Assembly (NCBI GenBank): GCA_964416065.1
Contig: CAYQCL010000002.1
Span: 25,371-89,370 of the forward strand
From: Limiplasma sp964416065
GTDB lineage: Bacteria > Bacillota > Clostridia > Christensenellales > Aristaeellaceae
DNA length: 64,000 bases
Direction of reading: 5' to 3'
Below are positions 50,168 through 60,018 of the stretch, piece by piece. The notes under the pieces are model-generated. The model saw only the letters and a list, made by a program, of their open reading frames with translations. It was not told where the DNA came from and made no database searches. Every line of letters starts with the position of its first letter. The first letter of the stretch is position 1. Made by a program: the position numbers and the translations under genes.

Positions 50168-52047
50168 TCAATCTGCGCGGCGGGAAACGTCCTCGACCGT
50201 CATCATATACACTGGATGCTCGTCTTCGTCAAGAAGATAACTGATATCGGCGTGCAGGAGCCGGTAGCGCCCGTCTTGGCCGCGCTGGATGTAGGCGCAT
50301 TCCTGCGGGCCGCTCTCATTACGGGCCTTTTCCATCGCACACGAAAGCAGCCTGCGGTCCTCCGCCCCGATCCAGGACTCCAGCTCGCGCGGCGTGGGGG
50401 TGGAGCCGGAGGCGCAGAGCATGCCAGTGTAATAATCGTTTGTCTGAAGCAGACGGAAGCCGCGATCATCCAGCGAGCACAGGAGCGCGCCGCTTAGCAG
50501 ACCGTCCATCCGGCAGACGGCCTCGTCCATGGTATGGGGCGTGAGAAGGGATTTGTCGGGCCACCCGCTGAGAAGCTGGGTAAAGCGATCCCCGGCCATG
50601 GGACGAGCGTAATACTAGCCTTGCGCCTGCTGGCAGCCGATGTCGGCCCTAAAACGGTTCTGTTCCTCGGTTTCGATGCCCTCGGCGATGACAGGCAGGC
50701 TGATCCGCCCGCCATATCCACGATGCTGCGCAGGAGGCTGTCGCCCTCTTCATGCCCAAAGATGCTGTTGAAAACGCGGAAGCGCTGGACGTAGAGGCTG
50801 ACCATGCAATACGGCCTTGCGGCGTTTTGCCCCCTCCGCATGGCGCAGGAAGGCCGGCTTGTTGTACAGCTGAGTCAGGGTGGCTCGGCTAGGCAGCGCA
50901 TCTGGCTCTGATGGCGCGCCTCCTCCACGCGCTGCATCATGAGCTCGCATTTTTTCGCGCGGAGATTTTCGGCCTCGCGGCGCATGATGGCGTTGCGGAC
51001 GCGCAGGCGCGCCAGCTGCGTGTCAACGGGAATGTAAATGAAGTCTGCTGCGCCCAGCGCCAGCGCCTCGCGCGTGGACTCGGCGTTTTCCTCGACACTG
51101 AGCATGATGACGGGGATGCTCTGATGATAGGTGTCCTCGCTCATCTCCCTGAGCAGACCCAGTCCGCCGCCGTCCTCCATCCCCGCCTCCAGGAGCATGG
51201 CGCAGGGCGTGTGCGCCGAGGTCTCCAGAAGATCGCGCGGTACTCAGGAGGCGAACGGAGTATTCCTCCTCGCAACGGCTGAGGTCGCTCAGGCGGCTAT
51301 ATATCCTCTGCCGCTGCAAGCGCCAAAGATGAAGGATATACTCGGCCGTCAGAAGCATGGCGGCCAAGAGCATATGGAGGGTGACGCCGTTGGGCATTGT
51401 GAAGGAATCCCGTAGCATCGGCCCGGCCACGCTCGCGACGAAGCCCCCAGCACAGACGGCCAGGCTCAGCATGTGCGTGTCGAGGGAAAGCTGAGGCAGG
51501 CGGACGGCTATCAGCGCAAGATGAACGACAAACGCCGCCACCATGGCAGCGCACGCGCCCCGCATCAGTCCGCCGGTCACCTGTAGGACCGCCAGCCCTA
51601 CGACCGGCAGGATGACTCTCAGAAGGAGACAAAGAACCGTCAGTGGCGCAGGGCCTTAAGACACTCATGGGATGTGACGATCTGCGGGAGAGACAAAAGC
51701 AACAGCGCGGCCAGCGCCGCAGTGCGCTCCGCTGTGAGTAGGGCCGAGCCGCCGTCCAGACCGCCGGACACACCGTAAAAGAAGAAGATGGACGTGAGCA
51801 AGCCATAAAGCCCTTCAAAAGGATGGAAAGGGGCCACTCCTGATGCTCGTTCCCCAGCTGCCGCAGCGAGGAGTCCACAGGCATCAGGCCCAAGACCTGC
51901 GTGATCATTTGTTCAAACAGAAGGACGGACAGTCCGCCTCCGGTACGGAAGGAGCGCAGCAAAACACCCCGCCATTACCAGGCTGGTCAGGGCGATCAGA
52001 AGCGCTACGGTTGTCAGGCCGATCTTTCGTCGCCGGATATGCATCAT
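50168..52047 (-). pseudogene. Shattered multidomain signalling gene (membrane, receiver, GGDEF, PAS-like)
   Basis: Pieces in all three minus frames line up in a plausible order. From about ATG 52047 (after GGGAGACA) there is a membrane anchor (KIGLTTVALLIALTSLVM). It is followed by helices near 51790 (GLYGLLTSIFFFYGVSG) and 51500 (ACAAMVAAFVVHLALIAVRL). Next come a response-regulator receiver piece (51050-51198: SIPVIMLSVEENAES, LGAADFIYIPV), a GGDEF-like piece (LTQLYNKPAFLRHAEG, then FRVFNSIFGHEEGDSLLRSI) and a PAS-like piece (50168-50599). At least five frame changes separate them. No intact product is possible. Confidence 0.78.
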
Positions 52048-52243
52048 TGTCTCCCGCCGTATCTTTGGTATCGGAACGGTCGCAAGCCGTTCATGATTGC
52101 AACATCGTCCAAGGACAAATGCAATGCGGGCGAGGCGAAAGGCCGAAAAAGAGGCGTCGGCCCGATCAAAACGCAAAAAAAGACGGCGCCCGTTCACCGG
52201 CGCCGTCGAAAGGCTGGGATTCGCGGGAAGACTCGCGCGTTTG

Positions 52244-53594
52244 TCAGACGATGCCCTGCGCCATCATGGCGTCGGCCACCTTAAGGAAGCCGGCGATGTT
52301 GGCGCCGACAACGTAGTTGGTGGGCTTGTCGCCGTATTCCCTGGCGGCCTCGGCGCACTTGTCAAAGATGCCCTTCATGATGCCCTTGAGCTTTTCGTCC
52401 ACTTCCTCAAACGTCCAGCTCATACGCAGGCTGTTCTGGCTCATCTCCAGCGCGGAGGTCGCCACGCCGCCGGCGTTGGCCGCCTTGCCCGGCGCGAAGA
52501 GAATGCCGTTTTTGAGGAACAGCTCGGTGGCCTCCAGGGTGGAGGGCATGTTCGCGCCCTCGCCCACGGCGAAGCAGCCGTTGGCGATAAGGGCCTTCGC
52601 GCCCTCGGCATCCAGCTCGTTCTGGGTGGCGCAGGGCAGGGCGATGTCGCACTTGATCTTCCAGATGCCCTTGCAGCCCTCATGATACTCGCTGCCCGGG
52701 ACGCGCTGGACGTACTCCTTGATACGGCCGCGCTCAACCTCCTTGATCTGCTTGATCACGGCGAGGTTGACGCCGTTGGGGTCGNNNNNNNNNNCAGATG
52801 TAGCCGTTGGAATCGCTCATGGCGACAACCTTGCCGCCCATTTCGGTGATCTTCTGATTGGCGTAGATGGCGACGTTGCCGCTGCCGCTGACGACGACGG
52901 TCTTGCCCTCGACGCTCTTGCCGTTGGCCTCGACCATGTTCTTGACGAAATAGCACAGGCCGTAGCCGGTGGCCTCGGTGCGGGCAAGGCTGCCGCCGTA
53001 GGTGAGGCCCTTGCCGGTGAGAACGCCCTCATACAGGCCGGTCAGGCGCTTATACTGTCCATAGAGGAAGCCGATCTCACGCGCACCGGTGCCGATGTCG
53101 CCCGCGGGGACGTCCGTGTCCTTGCCGATGTGGCGGTAAAGCTCGGTCATAAAGCTCTGGCAGAAGGCCATGACCTCGCGGTCGCTCTTGCCCTTGGGGT
53201 CAAAATCGCTGCCGCCCTTGCCGCCGCCGATGGGCAGGCCGGTCAGGCTGTTCTTGAGCACCTGCTCGAAGCCCAGGAACTTGAGGATGGAGAGGTTGAC
53301 GCTGGGATGCAGGCGCAACCCGCCCTTATAGGGGCCGATGGCGCTGTTGTATTGCACGCGGTAGCCGCGGTTGACCTGGGTTTTGCCCGCGTCGTCCACC
53401 CACGGCACGCGGAAGAGGATCACGCGCTCGGGCTCGACGAAGCGCTCCAGAAGACCCGCCTTCTCATATTCGGGATGCTTGTCAAAAACAGGAGAAAGGC
53501 TATCCAAAATCTCGGTCGCCGCCTGGAGAAACTCGCTTTCATGGGCGTTGCGCTGCTTCAGGCCCTCAAGGACGCGCGCGGTGTATTCGTTCAC
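52244..53594 (-). CDS. gdhA: NADP-type glutamate dehydrogenase (interrupted by an assembly gap)
   Basis: GdhA aminates 2-oxoglutarate to glutamate. The translation has YKGGLRLHPSVNLSILKFLGFEQ, GGGKGGSDFDPKGKSD with the catalytic Lys, PAGDIGTGAREIGFLYGQYK, the nucleotide-binding VVSGSGNVAIYA, and PCATQNELDAEGAKAL to GANIAGFLKVADAM. Ten N (52785-52794) interrupt it after SDSNGYI. With the N removed the two sides join in frame (TG + C gives Cys, then DPNG) to a 446-residue protein, the usual length. The start is GTG 53594, nine bases after AAAGGGG. The promoter is at 53658-53686. Confidence 0.96.
52785..52794. other. Assembly gap (10 N)
   Basis: A run of ten N inside gdhA. Reading-frame logic suggests the true gap is zero bases or a multiple of three. 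Confidence 0.95.
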
Positions 53595-53657
53595 TCGATA
53601 AAACCCCTTTCTGAAATGCTCTTTTCACGATTGCATGGACAAAGGCCCAACGCCTTC

Positions 53658-53686
53658 ATTATAGCATAAACGTCGGGCCATCAAAA
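53658..53686 (-). promoter_or_regulatory. Probable promoter for gdhA
   Basis: Minus-strand TTTTGA (53686-53681) and TATAAT (53663-53658), 17-base spacer. Confidence 0.6.
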
Positions 53687-53732
53687 GCGAAAAAACGCAG
53701 GATTGGGACGAAAAAAATGCATTTGTTTTGTT

Positions 53733-54851
53733 TTATTCCTCCGTGACGGACGCCGCGCCGTCCGCGTCGGCCGATACGCGCAGAAAGACGTCCGCCCGAG
53801 CGCCGGCCGCGTCCTGGCGGTCGGTGCAGCTTAAAAAGGTCTGCACGCCCTCGGTGCTTTTGAGCAGCGCGCTCCTGCGCCGGATGTCCAGTTCGCTGAA
53901 CACGTCGTCCAGAAGCAGCGTGGGCGGCTCGCCCATCTCGCGCCTGATCAGCTCGATCTCGCCCAGCTTCATGCTCAGAACCGCCGTGCGAAGCTGGCCC
54001 TGGGAGCCGAAGGCGCGCAGCTCGCGTCCGCACAGGAGCATCGCCACGTCGTCGCGATGAGGGCCGAAGGTGGTGTACATGCGCTTCATGTCCTCCTCAC
54101 GGGCGCGTCGGAGCCCGTCGAGCATGGTCCGTTCGGGCTTCTCCGCCTTGGCAAAGGGACCCGCGTAGCGCATCTCAAACGTCTCGTCCGCGCTTTCGGA
54201 GATCCTGGCGTACTGCGCGGAGGCGTCCCGTGCCAGCTCCTCCAAAAACCAACGCCGCGCGTTGACGACGGGAACGCAGGCGGACGCGAGCTGCTCGTCC
54301 CATGTCTCCAGCTGTGGCAGGAAATCCGAAACGCCGAAGAGCTTATTTTGCTTCAAAAGCGCGTTGCGGCTTTCCAGCACGCTCAGGTACAGCTTCAGCG
54401 CGCGCAGGTAGCTGGGGCGGATCTGACTGAGCTGCATGTCCACGAAGCGCCGCCGCGCCACAGGGCCGTCCCTGACGATTCGCAGATCCTCGGGGGAAAA
54501 CATGACCGCCGTCGCGTGGCCCATCATATCACCGATGCGCGCGGCGGGCTTGCCATAGAGCAGCACGCGCTTGCACGGCTTGCGCGGCGAAAGGCGAACC
54601 TCGATCTCGTGGGCTCCGTCCAGACGCCGCGTTTCCCCGTGGATGAGGGAAACCTCCGCGCCCGCCGTGATCATTTCGCGATCGTTGGACGTGCGGTGGC
54701 TCCGTCCGACGCAGAGCAGGTGCATGGCCTCCAAAAGGTTCGTCTTTCCGCTGCCGTTGGGGCCATAGAGCACGGTGATGCCCGCGTGAGGCGTCAGCGA
54801 AAGGGAGGGATAATTGCGAAAGCGCGTCAGCCGCAGGGATGAAAACCGCAT
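53733..54851 (-). CDS. recF: DNA replication/repair protein RecF
   Basis: RecF is an SMC-like ATPase that helps load RecA at single-strand gaps. The 372-residue product starts with LRLTRFRNYPSLSL, Walker A LYGPNGSGKTNLLEA (about 29-43), the conserved GPHRDDVAMLL, GSQGQLRTAVLSMKLGE, and Walker B LLLDDVFSELD. The start is ATG 54851 downstream of GGGAGGGAG; the frame is open to 54962 but without family sequence. recF is usually beside dnaN and gyrB near the replication origin; here its neighbours are gdhA and serA. Confidence 0.96.
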   Translation of the reverse strand: MRFSSLRLTRFRNYPSLSLTPHAGITVLYGPNGSGKTNLLEAMHLLCVGRSHRTSNDREMITAGAEVSLIHGETRRLDGAHEIEVRLSPRKPCKRVLLYGKPAARIGDMMGHATAVMFSPEDLRIVRDGPVARRRFVDMQLSQIRPSYLRALKLYLSVLESRNALLKQNKLFGVSDFLPQLETWDEQLASACVPVVNARRWFLEELARDASAQYARISESADETFEMRYAGPFAKAEKPERTMLDGLRRAREEDMKRMYTTFGPHRDDVAMLLCGRELRAFGSQGQLRTAVLSMKLGEIELIRREMGEPPTLLLDDVFSELDIRRRSALLKSTEGVQTFLSCTDRQDAAGARADVFLRVSADADGAASVTEE

Positions 54852-54960
54852 AGAGGCGCTCCCTCCCTTTCCATACCGAATTGGGTATAGTATAGCACGT
54901 TTTTGAGGGATTGGGGAGATGAAAAAAGCGGGGATGCGAAAAGGGCGCGGAGCGTCCCGC

Positions 54961-55075
54961 ACTTCAGGGCATCGACAGAGGATGGGGCGGTATTCGACCG
55001 CAACCTCAATCGTCGAAACAGCCTTGAATATACAGAAAATCCGCTCTCAAACGTTGCTTGAAAGCAGATTTTGTG
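54961..55075. repeat. Fragment of the dispersed repeat family (copy F) and terminator hairpin
   Basis: CATCGACAGAGGATGGGGCG followed by GACCGCAACCTCAATCGTCG (54998-55017) matches the shared repeat end. Next comes AAAATCCGCTCTCAA/TTGAAAGCAGATTTT (55036-55073), an imperfect hairpin that may terminate serA. Confidence 0.75.
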
Positions 55076-55146
55076 CATGCCTTTTGAGGGCCTTTGCAAC
55101 GCGCCCGTTTCTCGCTTGGAAAGGGATAAGGCTTAAGCGGCTACCC

Positions 55147-56316
55147 TTACGCAAATACCCTGACCCGCACCACGCCCGGCAGCGCCATCAGCTGGGTCAC
55201 CAGCCGCTCGTCCGGCGCCTGCCCGAGTTCGAGCACGGTCACGGCCACGTCCTTGCGGCTCTTGTTGAGCATGTTGTTGATATTGATCTTGCGTGCGCCG
55301 ATGGCCGCAGAAATGGCCGACACCATGCCAGGCTCGTTGCCGTGGATGATCAGGACGCGCATGCCCTCGCTGTGCCCCAGCACAATCTCGGGGAAATTGA
55401 CGGAATTGCGGATCTGGCCGCATTCCAGATAATCCCGCAGCTCACACGCCGCCATGGCTGCACAGTTTTCTTCGCTTTCCGGCGTGGACGCGCCCAGATG
55501 CGGAATGGCCACGGCGTTCTTCATGTGAAGCACCGCCTCCGAGGGGAAGTCCGTCACGTAGCAGGCTACCTTGCCGCTGTCCAGCGCGCGGGCGAGCGCC
55601 TCAGCGTCCACCAGCTCGCCGCGGCTAAAGTTGAGCAGACGCACGCCATCCTTGAGCTTTGCGATCGTCTCCTCGCCGATCAGGCCCCGCGTGTCGTCCG
55701 TGAGCGGGACATGAAGGGTGATATAGTCGGCGGTCTGGAAGACCTCATCAATGGAGGTCGAGCGCTTGACAGCGCGGCTCAGGGACCACGCGTGCTCCAC
55801 GCTGATGAACGGGTCGTAGCCAATGACGTCCATGCCCAGACCCTGCGCGGCGGCGTTGGCAACCAGCGCGCCAATCGCGCCCAGGCCGATCACGCCCAGC
55901 GTCTTGCCGCGCACCTCAGGGCCGGCGAACTGCGCCTTGCCCTTTTCCACGAGCTTGGGCACCTCGGCGCCCTGGCCGTCGAGCGTGCGCGCCCAGTCGA
56001 TGCCGGCGACAACGGAGCGGCTTGCAAGCATCAGGCCGCAGATGACCAGCTCGGCCACGGCATTGGCGTTCGCGCCCGGGGTATTGAAGACGACAATGCC
56101 GCGCCTGGTGCATTCGTCGATGGGGATGTTGTTGGTGCCCGCGCCCGCGCGCGCGATGGCGAGCAGCTTCTCCCCTAGCTCCATCTCGTGCATGTTGGCC
56201 GAGCGCACGAGAATGCCGTCCGGCACCGGCTCCTCCTTGCCGATCAGGTAGCGGTCGGCGGAAAGATGCTGGTGGATGATGTCGGAAATCGCGTTGAGCG
56301 TTTGAATCTTATACAT
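55147..56316 (-). CDS. serA: D-3-phosphoglycerate dehydrogenase
   Basis: SerA oxidises 3-phosphoglycerate, the first step of serine synthesis. The 389-residue product has the substrate-binding ARAGAGTNNIPIDECTRRG, the NAD motif LGVIGLGAIGALVANAA (about 138-154), LLNFSRGELVDAEAL and the catalytic IPHLGASTPESEENCA. A C-terminal ACT domain (about 315-389, LIIHGNEPGMVSAISAAIG) is the likely serine-feedback site. The length places it in the short ACT-type group without an intervening domain. It overlaps serC by one base (TGATG). Confidence 0.96.
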   Translation of the reverse strand: MYKIQTLNAISDIIHQHLSADRYLIGKEEPVPDGILVRSANMHEMELGEKLLAIARAGAGTNNIPIDECTRRGIVVFNTPGANANAVAELVICGLMLASRSVVAGIDWARTLDGQGAEVPKLVEKGKAQFAGPEVRGKTLGVIGLGAIGALVANAAAQGLGMDVIGYDPFISVEHAWSLSRAVKRSTSIDEVFQTADYITLHVPLTDDTRGLIGEETIAKLKDGVRLLNFSRGELVDAEALARALDSGKVACYVTDFPSEAVLHMKNAVAIPHLGASTPESEENCAAMAACELRDYLECGQIRNSVNFPEIVLGHSEGMRVLIIHGNEPGMVSAISAAIGARKININNMLNKSRKDVAVTVLELGQAPDERLVTQLMALPGVVRVRVFA

Positions 56317-57398
56317 CAGGCATTCTCCTTTTCAAAGGCCTTCATCACGTCGATGAGCTTCTTCACGCCCTCGACGGGCATGGCGTTGTAAATGCTGGCG
56401 CGCATGCCGCCGACGCTGCGGTGGCCCTTGAGGTTGAGCAGCCCGTTGGCGGCGGCGTACTTAACGAACGCGGCGTCCTTGTTGGCGTCGCCAGTCACGA
56501 AGGTGACGTTCATGAGGGAACGGCATTCCTTCTTCGCGGTGGCCTTGAACAGCTTGCTTTCGTCGAGATAATCATACAGAAGGCCAGCCTTGTAGACGTT
56601 CTGGGCGTGGATCGCAGTGACGCCGCCCAGGTCGCGCAGCCATTCAAAGCCCAGCTTCGCCATGTAGATGCCGTAGGTGTTGGGGGTGTTGAGCATGCTG
56701 TCGTTCTTGCTTTCCAACGCCCAGCTCAGAAGCTTGGGGCATTTCGCGTCCTCCTGCCCCAACAAATCCTTTCGGACGATCACGATGCACAGTCCCGCGG
56801 GACCGATGTTCTTCTGCGCGCCCGCGAAGATCACGCCGAATTTTCGTACGTCCGTCGGCTCAGAGAGGATGTTGGAGCTCATGTCCGCGACCAGGGGCAC
56901 GCTGCCCGTGTCGGGAATGGCGGTATAGCGGGTGCCGTAGATGGTGTTGTTGGTGGTGATGTAGGCGTAGTCCGCGTCGGCGCTCCAATTGATGGAGGAG
57001 ACGTCGGGCACGTAGGTGTAGCCGTCCTCGCGGGACGAGGCGGCAATGCGCACCTCGCCGTACTTTTTGGCCTCCTCGGCGGCGAGATGGGCGAAGTTGC
57101 CGCTGTCCACATAGTCGGCGCGGCCGGTTTTCATCAGGTTGAGGGGCACGGCGCTGAACTGAAGGGTCGCGCCGCCCTGCAAAAACAGGATGTCATATTC
57201 ATCCGGCACGTTCATCAGGGATTTGAGAAGCGCCTTGGTCTCATCAAAAATCTCGACATACATGGCGCTGCGATGGCTCATTTCCATCACGCTCATGCCT
57301 TTGCCCGGATAGCAGACCAGCTCGGCGGCGGCCTTCTCCAGCACGCTTTGCGCAATCATCGCGGGGCCGGCGGAAAAGTTATAGACTCGTTCTTCCAT
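56316..57398 (-). CDS. serC: Phosphoserine aminotransferase
   Basis: SerC makes phosphoserine from phosphohydroxypyruvate with PLP. The 360-residue product starts VYNFSAGPAMIAQSVL, has LQGGATLQFSAVPLNL, VADMSSNILSEP and the Schiff-base lysine in FAGAQKNIGPAGLCIVIV, and ends with RSVGGMRASIYNAMP. The ATG at 57398 follows GGGAGGCATATTGA. It is translationally coupled to serA; no serB is adjacent. A promoter is at 57489-57517. Confidence 0.97.
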   Translation of the reverse strand: MEERVYNFSAGPAMIAQSVLEKAAAELVCYPGKGMSVMEMSHRSAMYVEIFDETKALLKSLMNVPDEYDILFLQGGATLQFSAVPLNLMKTGRADYVDSGNFAHLAAEEAKKYGEVRIAASSREDGYTYVPDVSSINWSADADYAYITTNNTIYGTRYTAIPDTGSVPLVADMSSNILSEPTDVRKFGVIFAGAQKNIGPAGLCIVIVRKDLLGQEDAKCPKLLSWALESKNDSMLNTPNTYGIYMAKLGFEWLRDLGGVTAIHAQNVYKAGLLYDYLDESKLFKATAKKECRSLMNVTFVTGDANKDAAFVKYAAANGLLNLKGHRSVGGMRASIYNAMPVEGVKKLIDVMKAFEKENA

Positions 57399-57488
57399 TC
57401 AATATGCCTCCCTGTTTGATCGTCCCACGGCCTTTCATTCAAGCGGGACATTTTTTGCCCTATCGGCAATATTTTGACCGATGAGGCT

Positions 57489-57517
57489 ATTATGCATGAT
57501 ACGCGGCGGGATGGCAA
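57489..57517 (-). promoter_or_regulatory. SigA promoter of serC-serA
   Basis: Minus-strand TTGCCA (57517-57512) and CATAAT (57494-57489), 17-base spacer. The ~90-base leader shows no T-box or riboswitch that I can recognise. Confidence 0.65.
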
Positions 57518-57564
57518 GGGGTATCTTGTTTTCTTTTTGTTTTTAAATGTAGAGCAAACGAAAG

Positions 57565-57588
57565 GCCCGACGGGAATTTCCGTCGGGC
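57565..57588 (-). terminator. Terminator of the ispG operon
   Basis: GCCCGACGG/CCGTCGGGC with a short AATTT-type loop, about 90 bases after the thioesterase stop; the T-run is interrupted (CTTTCGTTTG). Confidence 0.7.
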
Positions 57589-57677
57589 ACAGGGGGTGAC
57601 AGGGTGGGGCGTTGCAAGTTTGCTTTCCCCCAGCATAAAAACGCGTCGGCTGGGATCTTTCCGCGCTCTCCCAAAGA

Positions 57678-58097
57678 TTATTCCTTCCGCTCAACCAGCT
57701 CGCAAAGCGCGCGGTCAAGCTCGGGAAAGTCGCGCTTCATTCGGAGAAAGGCGCCCTTGTGATTCAAAAACACATGCGAGCTGGCGCCTATGAGAACGGG
57801 CGAGTCTTCACCCGCCTTGCGCATCTCATAAGCGACATTGAGCTTGACGCCATTGTAGCTTTTGGCGCGGACGGCGATCTCCACCACGTCCTTAAACGTG
57901 GTGGGACGCTTGTATTCGCATGAAACCGAGGCGACCGGCGAGACGACGCCCGCCGGCTCCAGCTTCTCATAGCCCAGGCCGATCGAGTCCAGAAGCGCGA
58001 TGCGCGCCTCCTCCATCCATCGGATGTAGTTGGAATGATGCGTGACGCCCATGCGGTCGGTCTCGTAGTATTGAACGGTATGCGTGTAGAGAAACAT
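57678..58097 (-). CDS. YbgC/4HBT-family acyl-CoA thioesterase
   Basis: A 139-residue hot-dog-fold thioesterase. It starts with the family pattern HTVQYYETDRMGVTHHSNYIRWMEEAR in outline; Asp14 and the Tyr/His around 18-24 are the expected catalytic area. SCEYKRPTTFKDVVEIAVR follows. Substrates are short-chain or aromatic acyl-CoA. The start is ATG 58097, shortly after GGAGGG; the frame opens at 58346, inside the upstream gene. It is the last gene of the ispG–GT-C–thioesterase run (20-base gap). Confidence 0.92.
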   Translation of the reverse strand: MFLYTHTVQYYETDRMGVTHHSNYIRWMEEARIALLDSIGLGYEKLEPAGVVSPVASVSCEYKRPTTFKDVVEIAVRAKSYNGVKLNVAYEMRKAGEDSPVLIGASSHVFLNHKGAFLRMKRDFPELDRALCELVERKE

Positions 58098-58116
58098 AAA
58101 CCCTCCATATAAGCGC

Positions 58117-60018
58117 TTAGCGCCAAACGAATGAAAACTCTCCGTCGGAACAGGACACCTCGTATACGCCAAACGAGCCATCCTCCAGATCAAGCGCCTC
58201 CTGAATGGCATCGGCGTAAAGCATGTCCTCCACGCGCAGCAGTAACAGCTCGGTGCGATTGGCTTTAAAATGAGAAATAAGATACTCTCGGGTGATGTCG
58301 TCCAAACGGCTGTAATCCTCAAAGGGAAGCTGAAGAACCTCCACACGCAGCGGAAGCCCCCAATAGGCGTAGGCGTGCGTCTTTCCGCTGGAGGAGCGGA
58401 TTTCAGAGGCCGCGTAGGAGCAGTCGATCAAAAGCGCGCGCTTTCCCGCATCCTCCTCGGTGATCAGGCCGTCCAGCTCGTAATGATACAGGTCTGTCGC
58501 CATAACCGTGGTAGCGCCATATTCGGTCTCCGGCATCGAGTCTTGGAGATAGTCGACCGGAGAGAACAGCAAAAGCATTCCCGCCGCCATCAGCGCTAAA
58601 GCCGCTTTGGGAAGCAGGCCCTCGGAGAAATGGTACAGGGAGATAAAGACGGAGGCGATCAGCAGAGGCGTGGTTACGGTGGCAAGATAATTGACCGCAG
58701 CTCCGGAGGTTTCCGATTGCACGAAATAGCTGCCGAACAGCCCCAGGAGATAGATCAATCCCGCCGCCAGCAGGAAAACCAGCGTGCGCACTATCCGCCC
58801 GCGCTCCTCCTTTTTTTGGCGGACGGCCAGTACGACCGTAAGAAGAAGGTAGGGCAAAATCCAAACCAGGGCGCTCTGGCTATAGGCGCTGAAGGTCTCC
58901 CCGATCAGTTCTCCGACCTTTTGGAGCGCTTCGGGGGAGAAAGCGTTGGCGAGCTGAGAGGTTCGCGGATTCCCGCTGAGCAGATAGGAAAGCGAGAGGG
59001 AGGGGGCCTCCGCCCCGATCGCCGTCTCCCCTACATACGCAGCGCTCGCCACGGCCGCCTCGTAGGAGGCCACCGCCGTGGAATAGTGGTAAAGCACCGA
59101 CCAGGAAAAGTGCATAAACATGGCTCCGATGAGCGCAAGAAGCGCGCAGACGGCAAGCGTCCTCCAAGGACGCCCACGGCGTCTGACGCGCAGGGCCTCC
59201 GTAAGCATCGCTACGGCCAGCATGACTGAGAACATCAGTCCCGTATAGATCTTGAAGCCCGTCAGCACGACGGCGGCACACAGGGGAGCGGCGAGCGAGG
59301 CCGGGCTGTCATCCTCACGGAACACAAGGCAGAGCAGCGCCGAGACGAAGATCATCAGCATCGGTCCGTCGGCGCGGATATTGTAGAGCGAAAAACCAAA
59401 CACGTCGTAGGCGTACAGGAAGAGAAGGGCCGCGATCGGCGCCAGCCAGCGCGGGCGCAGCCGCTCCCCCAGCGCGCAGACGGAAACCAGCGCGCAGGCA
59501 ACCGTCACATAGACCAGGTAGACGTCCTGCCAGCCGAAGACCCGCACGACGCAATATTGCAGCGAGGCCAGGAGCGGGATGTAGTCCATGTGGAACATCG
59601 TCGAGGCCCCGTGGATGTAGAAGGTGTCAAAGGTATACAGCTCCCTGACGCACCGCGACCAGAAGGAGTAGGCGTCGTGATCCTGCACGATATGGCCGCG
59701 CGAGACGATGACGAAGAGCGCGGCGACGACCAGATAGACCCCCAGGGCGGGGGAAAGCAGGCGCTTCCGCAGCCCGCGCTTTCCCACGCACGCAAAAACC
59801 AGGCCGACGGCGAAGGCCACAAGCCCGCCCAGCATCACCAGCCAGGCCGTGGCTGCCATCCATTGCAGCAGAATGACCCCCACATAGGACACAAAGAGCA
59901 TGCCGCACAGCCCGCCAAGAAGCGCGTCGCTCAATTTCAGGCGGGGCATGAGCAGCATCCAGAGCAAGGCCCAGCCCAGTAGGGACAGAAAGAACAGTCC
60001 TCCCGCCAGTGTCGTCAT
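58117..60018 (-). CDS. Large GT-C-like membrane protein, unknown
   Basis: A 633-residue protein with about 13 membrane helices and a soluble C-terminus of about 130 residues. The first long loop has IVQDHDAYSFWSRCVRELY, with acidic residues where GT-C glycosyltransferases bind metal and lipid-linked sugar; YNIRADGPMLMIFVS is a second conserved-looking helix. It resembles the protein encoded at 8475-10193 in layout but not in clear sequence. The ATG at 60018 follows AAAGGAGG and overlaps the ispG stop by 4 bases, an unexpected partner for an isoprenoid gene. Confidence 0.75.
   Translation of the reverse strand: MTTLAGGLFFLSLLGWALLWMLLMPRLKLSDALLGGLCGMLFVSYVGVILLQWMAATAWLVMLGGLVAFAVGLVFACVGKRGLRKRLLSPALGVYLVVAALFVIVSRGHIVQDHDAYSFWSRCVRELYTFDTFYIHGASTMFHMDYIPLLASLQYCVVRVFGWQDVYLVYVTVACALVSVCALGERLRPRWLAPIAALLFLYAYDVFGFSLYNIRADGPMLMIFVSALLCLVFREDDSPASLAAPLCAAVVLTGFKIYTGLMFSVMLAVAMLTEALRVRRRGRPWRTLAVCALLALIGAMFMHFSWSVLYHYSTAVASYEAAVASAAYVGETAIGAEAPSLSLSYLLSGNPRTSQLANAFSPEALQKVGELIGETFSAYSQSALVWILPYLLLTVVLAVRQKKEERGRIVRTLVFLLAAGLIYLLGLFGSYFVQSETSGAAVNYLATVTTPLLIASVFISLYHFSEGLLPKAALALMAAGMLLLFSPVDYLQDSMPETEYGATTVMATDLYHYELDGLITEEDAGKRALLIDCSYAASEIRSSSGKTHAYAYWGLPLRVEVLQLPFEDYSRLDDITREYLISHFKANRTELLLLRVEDMLYADAIQEALDLEDGSFGVYEVSCSDGEFSFVWR

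Noticed and set aside
57399..57490. T-box or riboswitch leader upstream of serC
   Set aside because: The leader is short and lacks the T-box sequence or recognisable riboswitch core.
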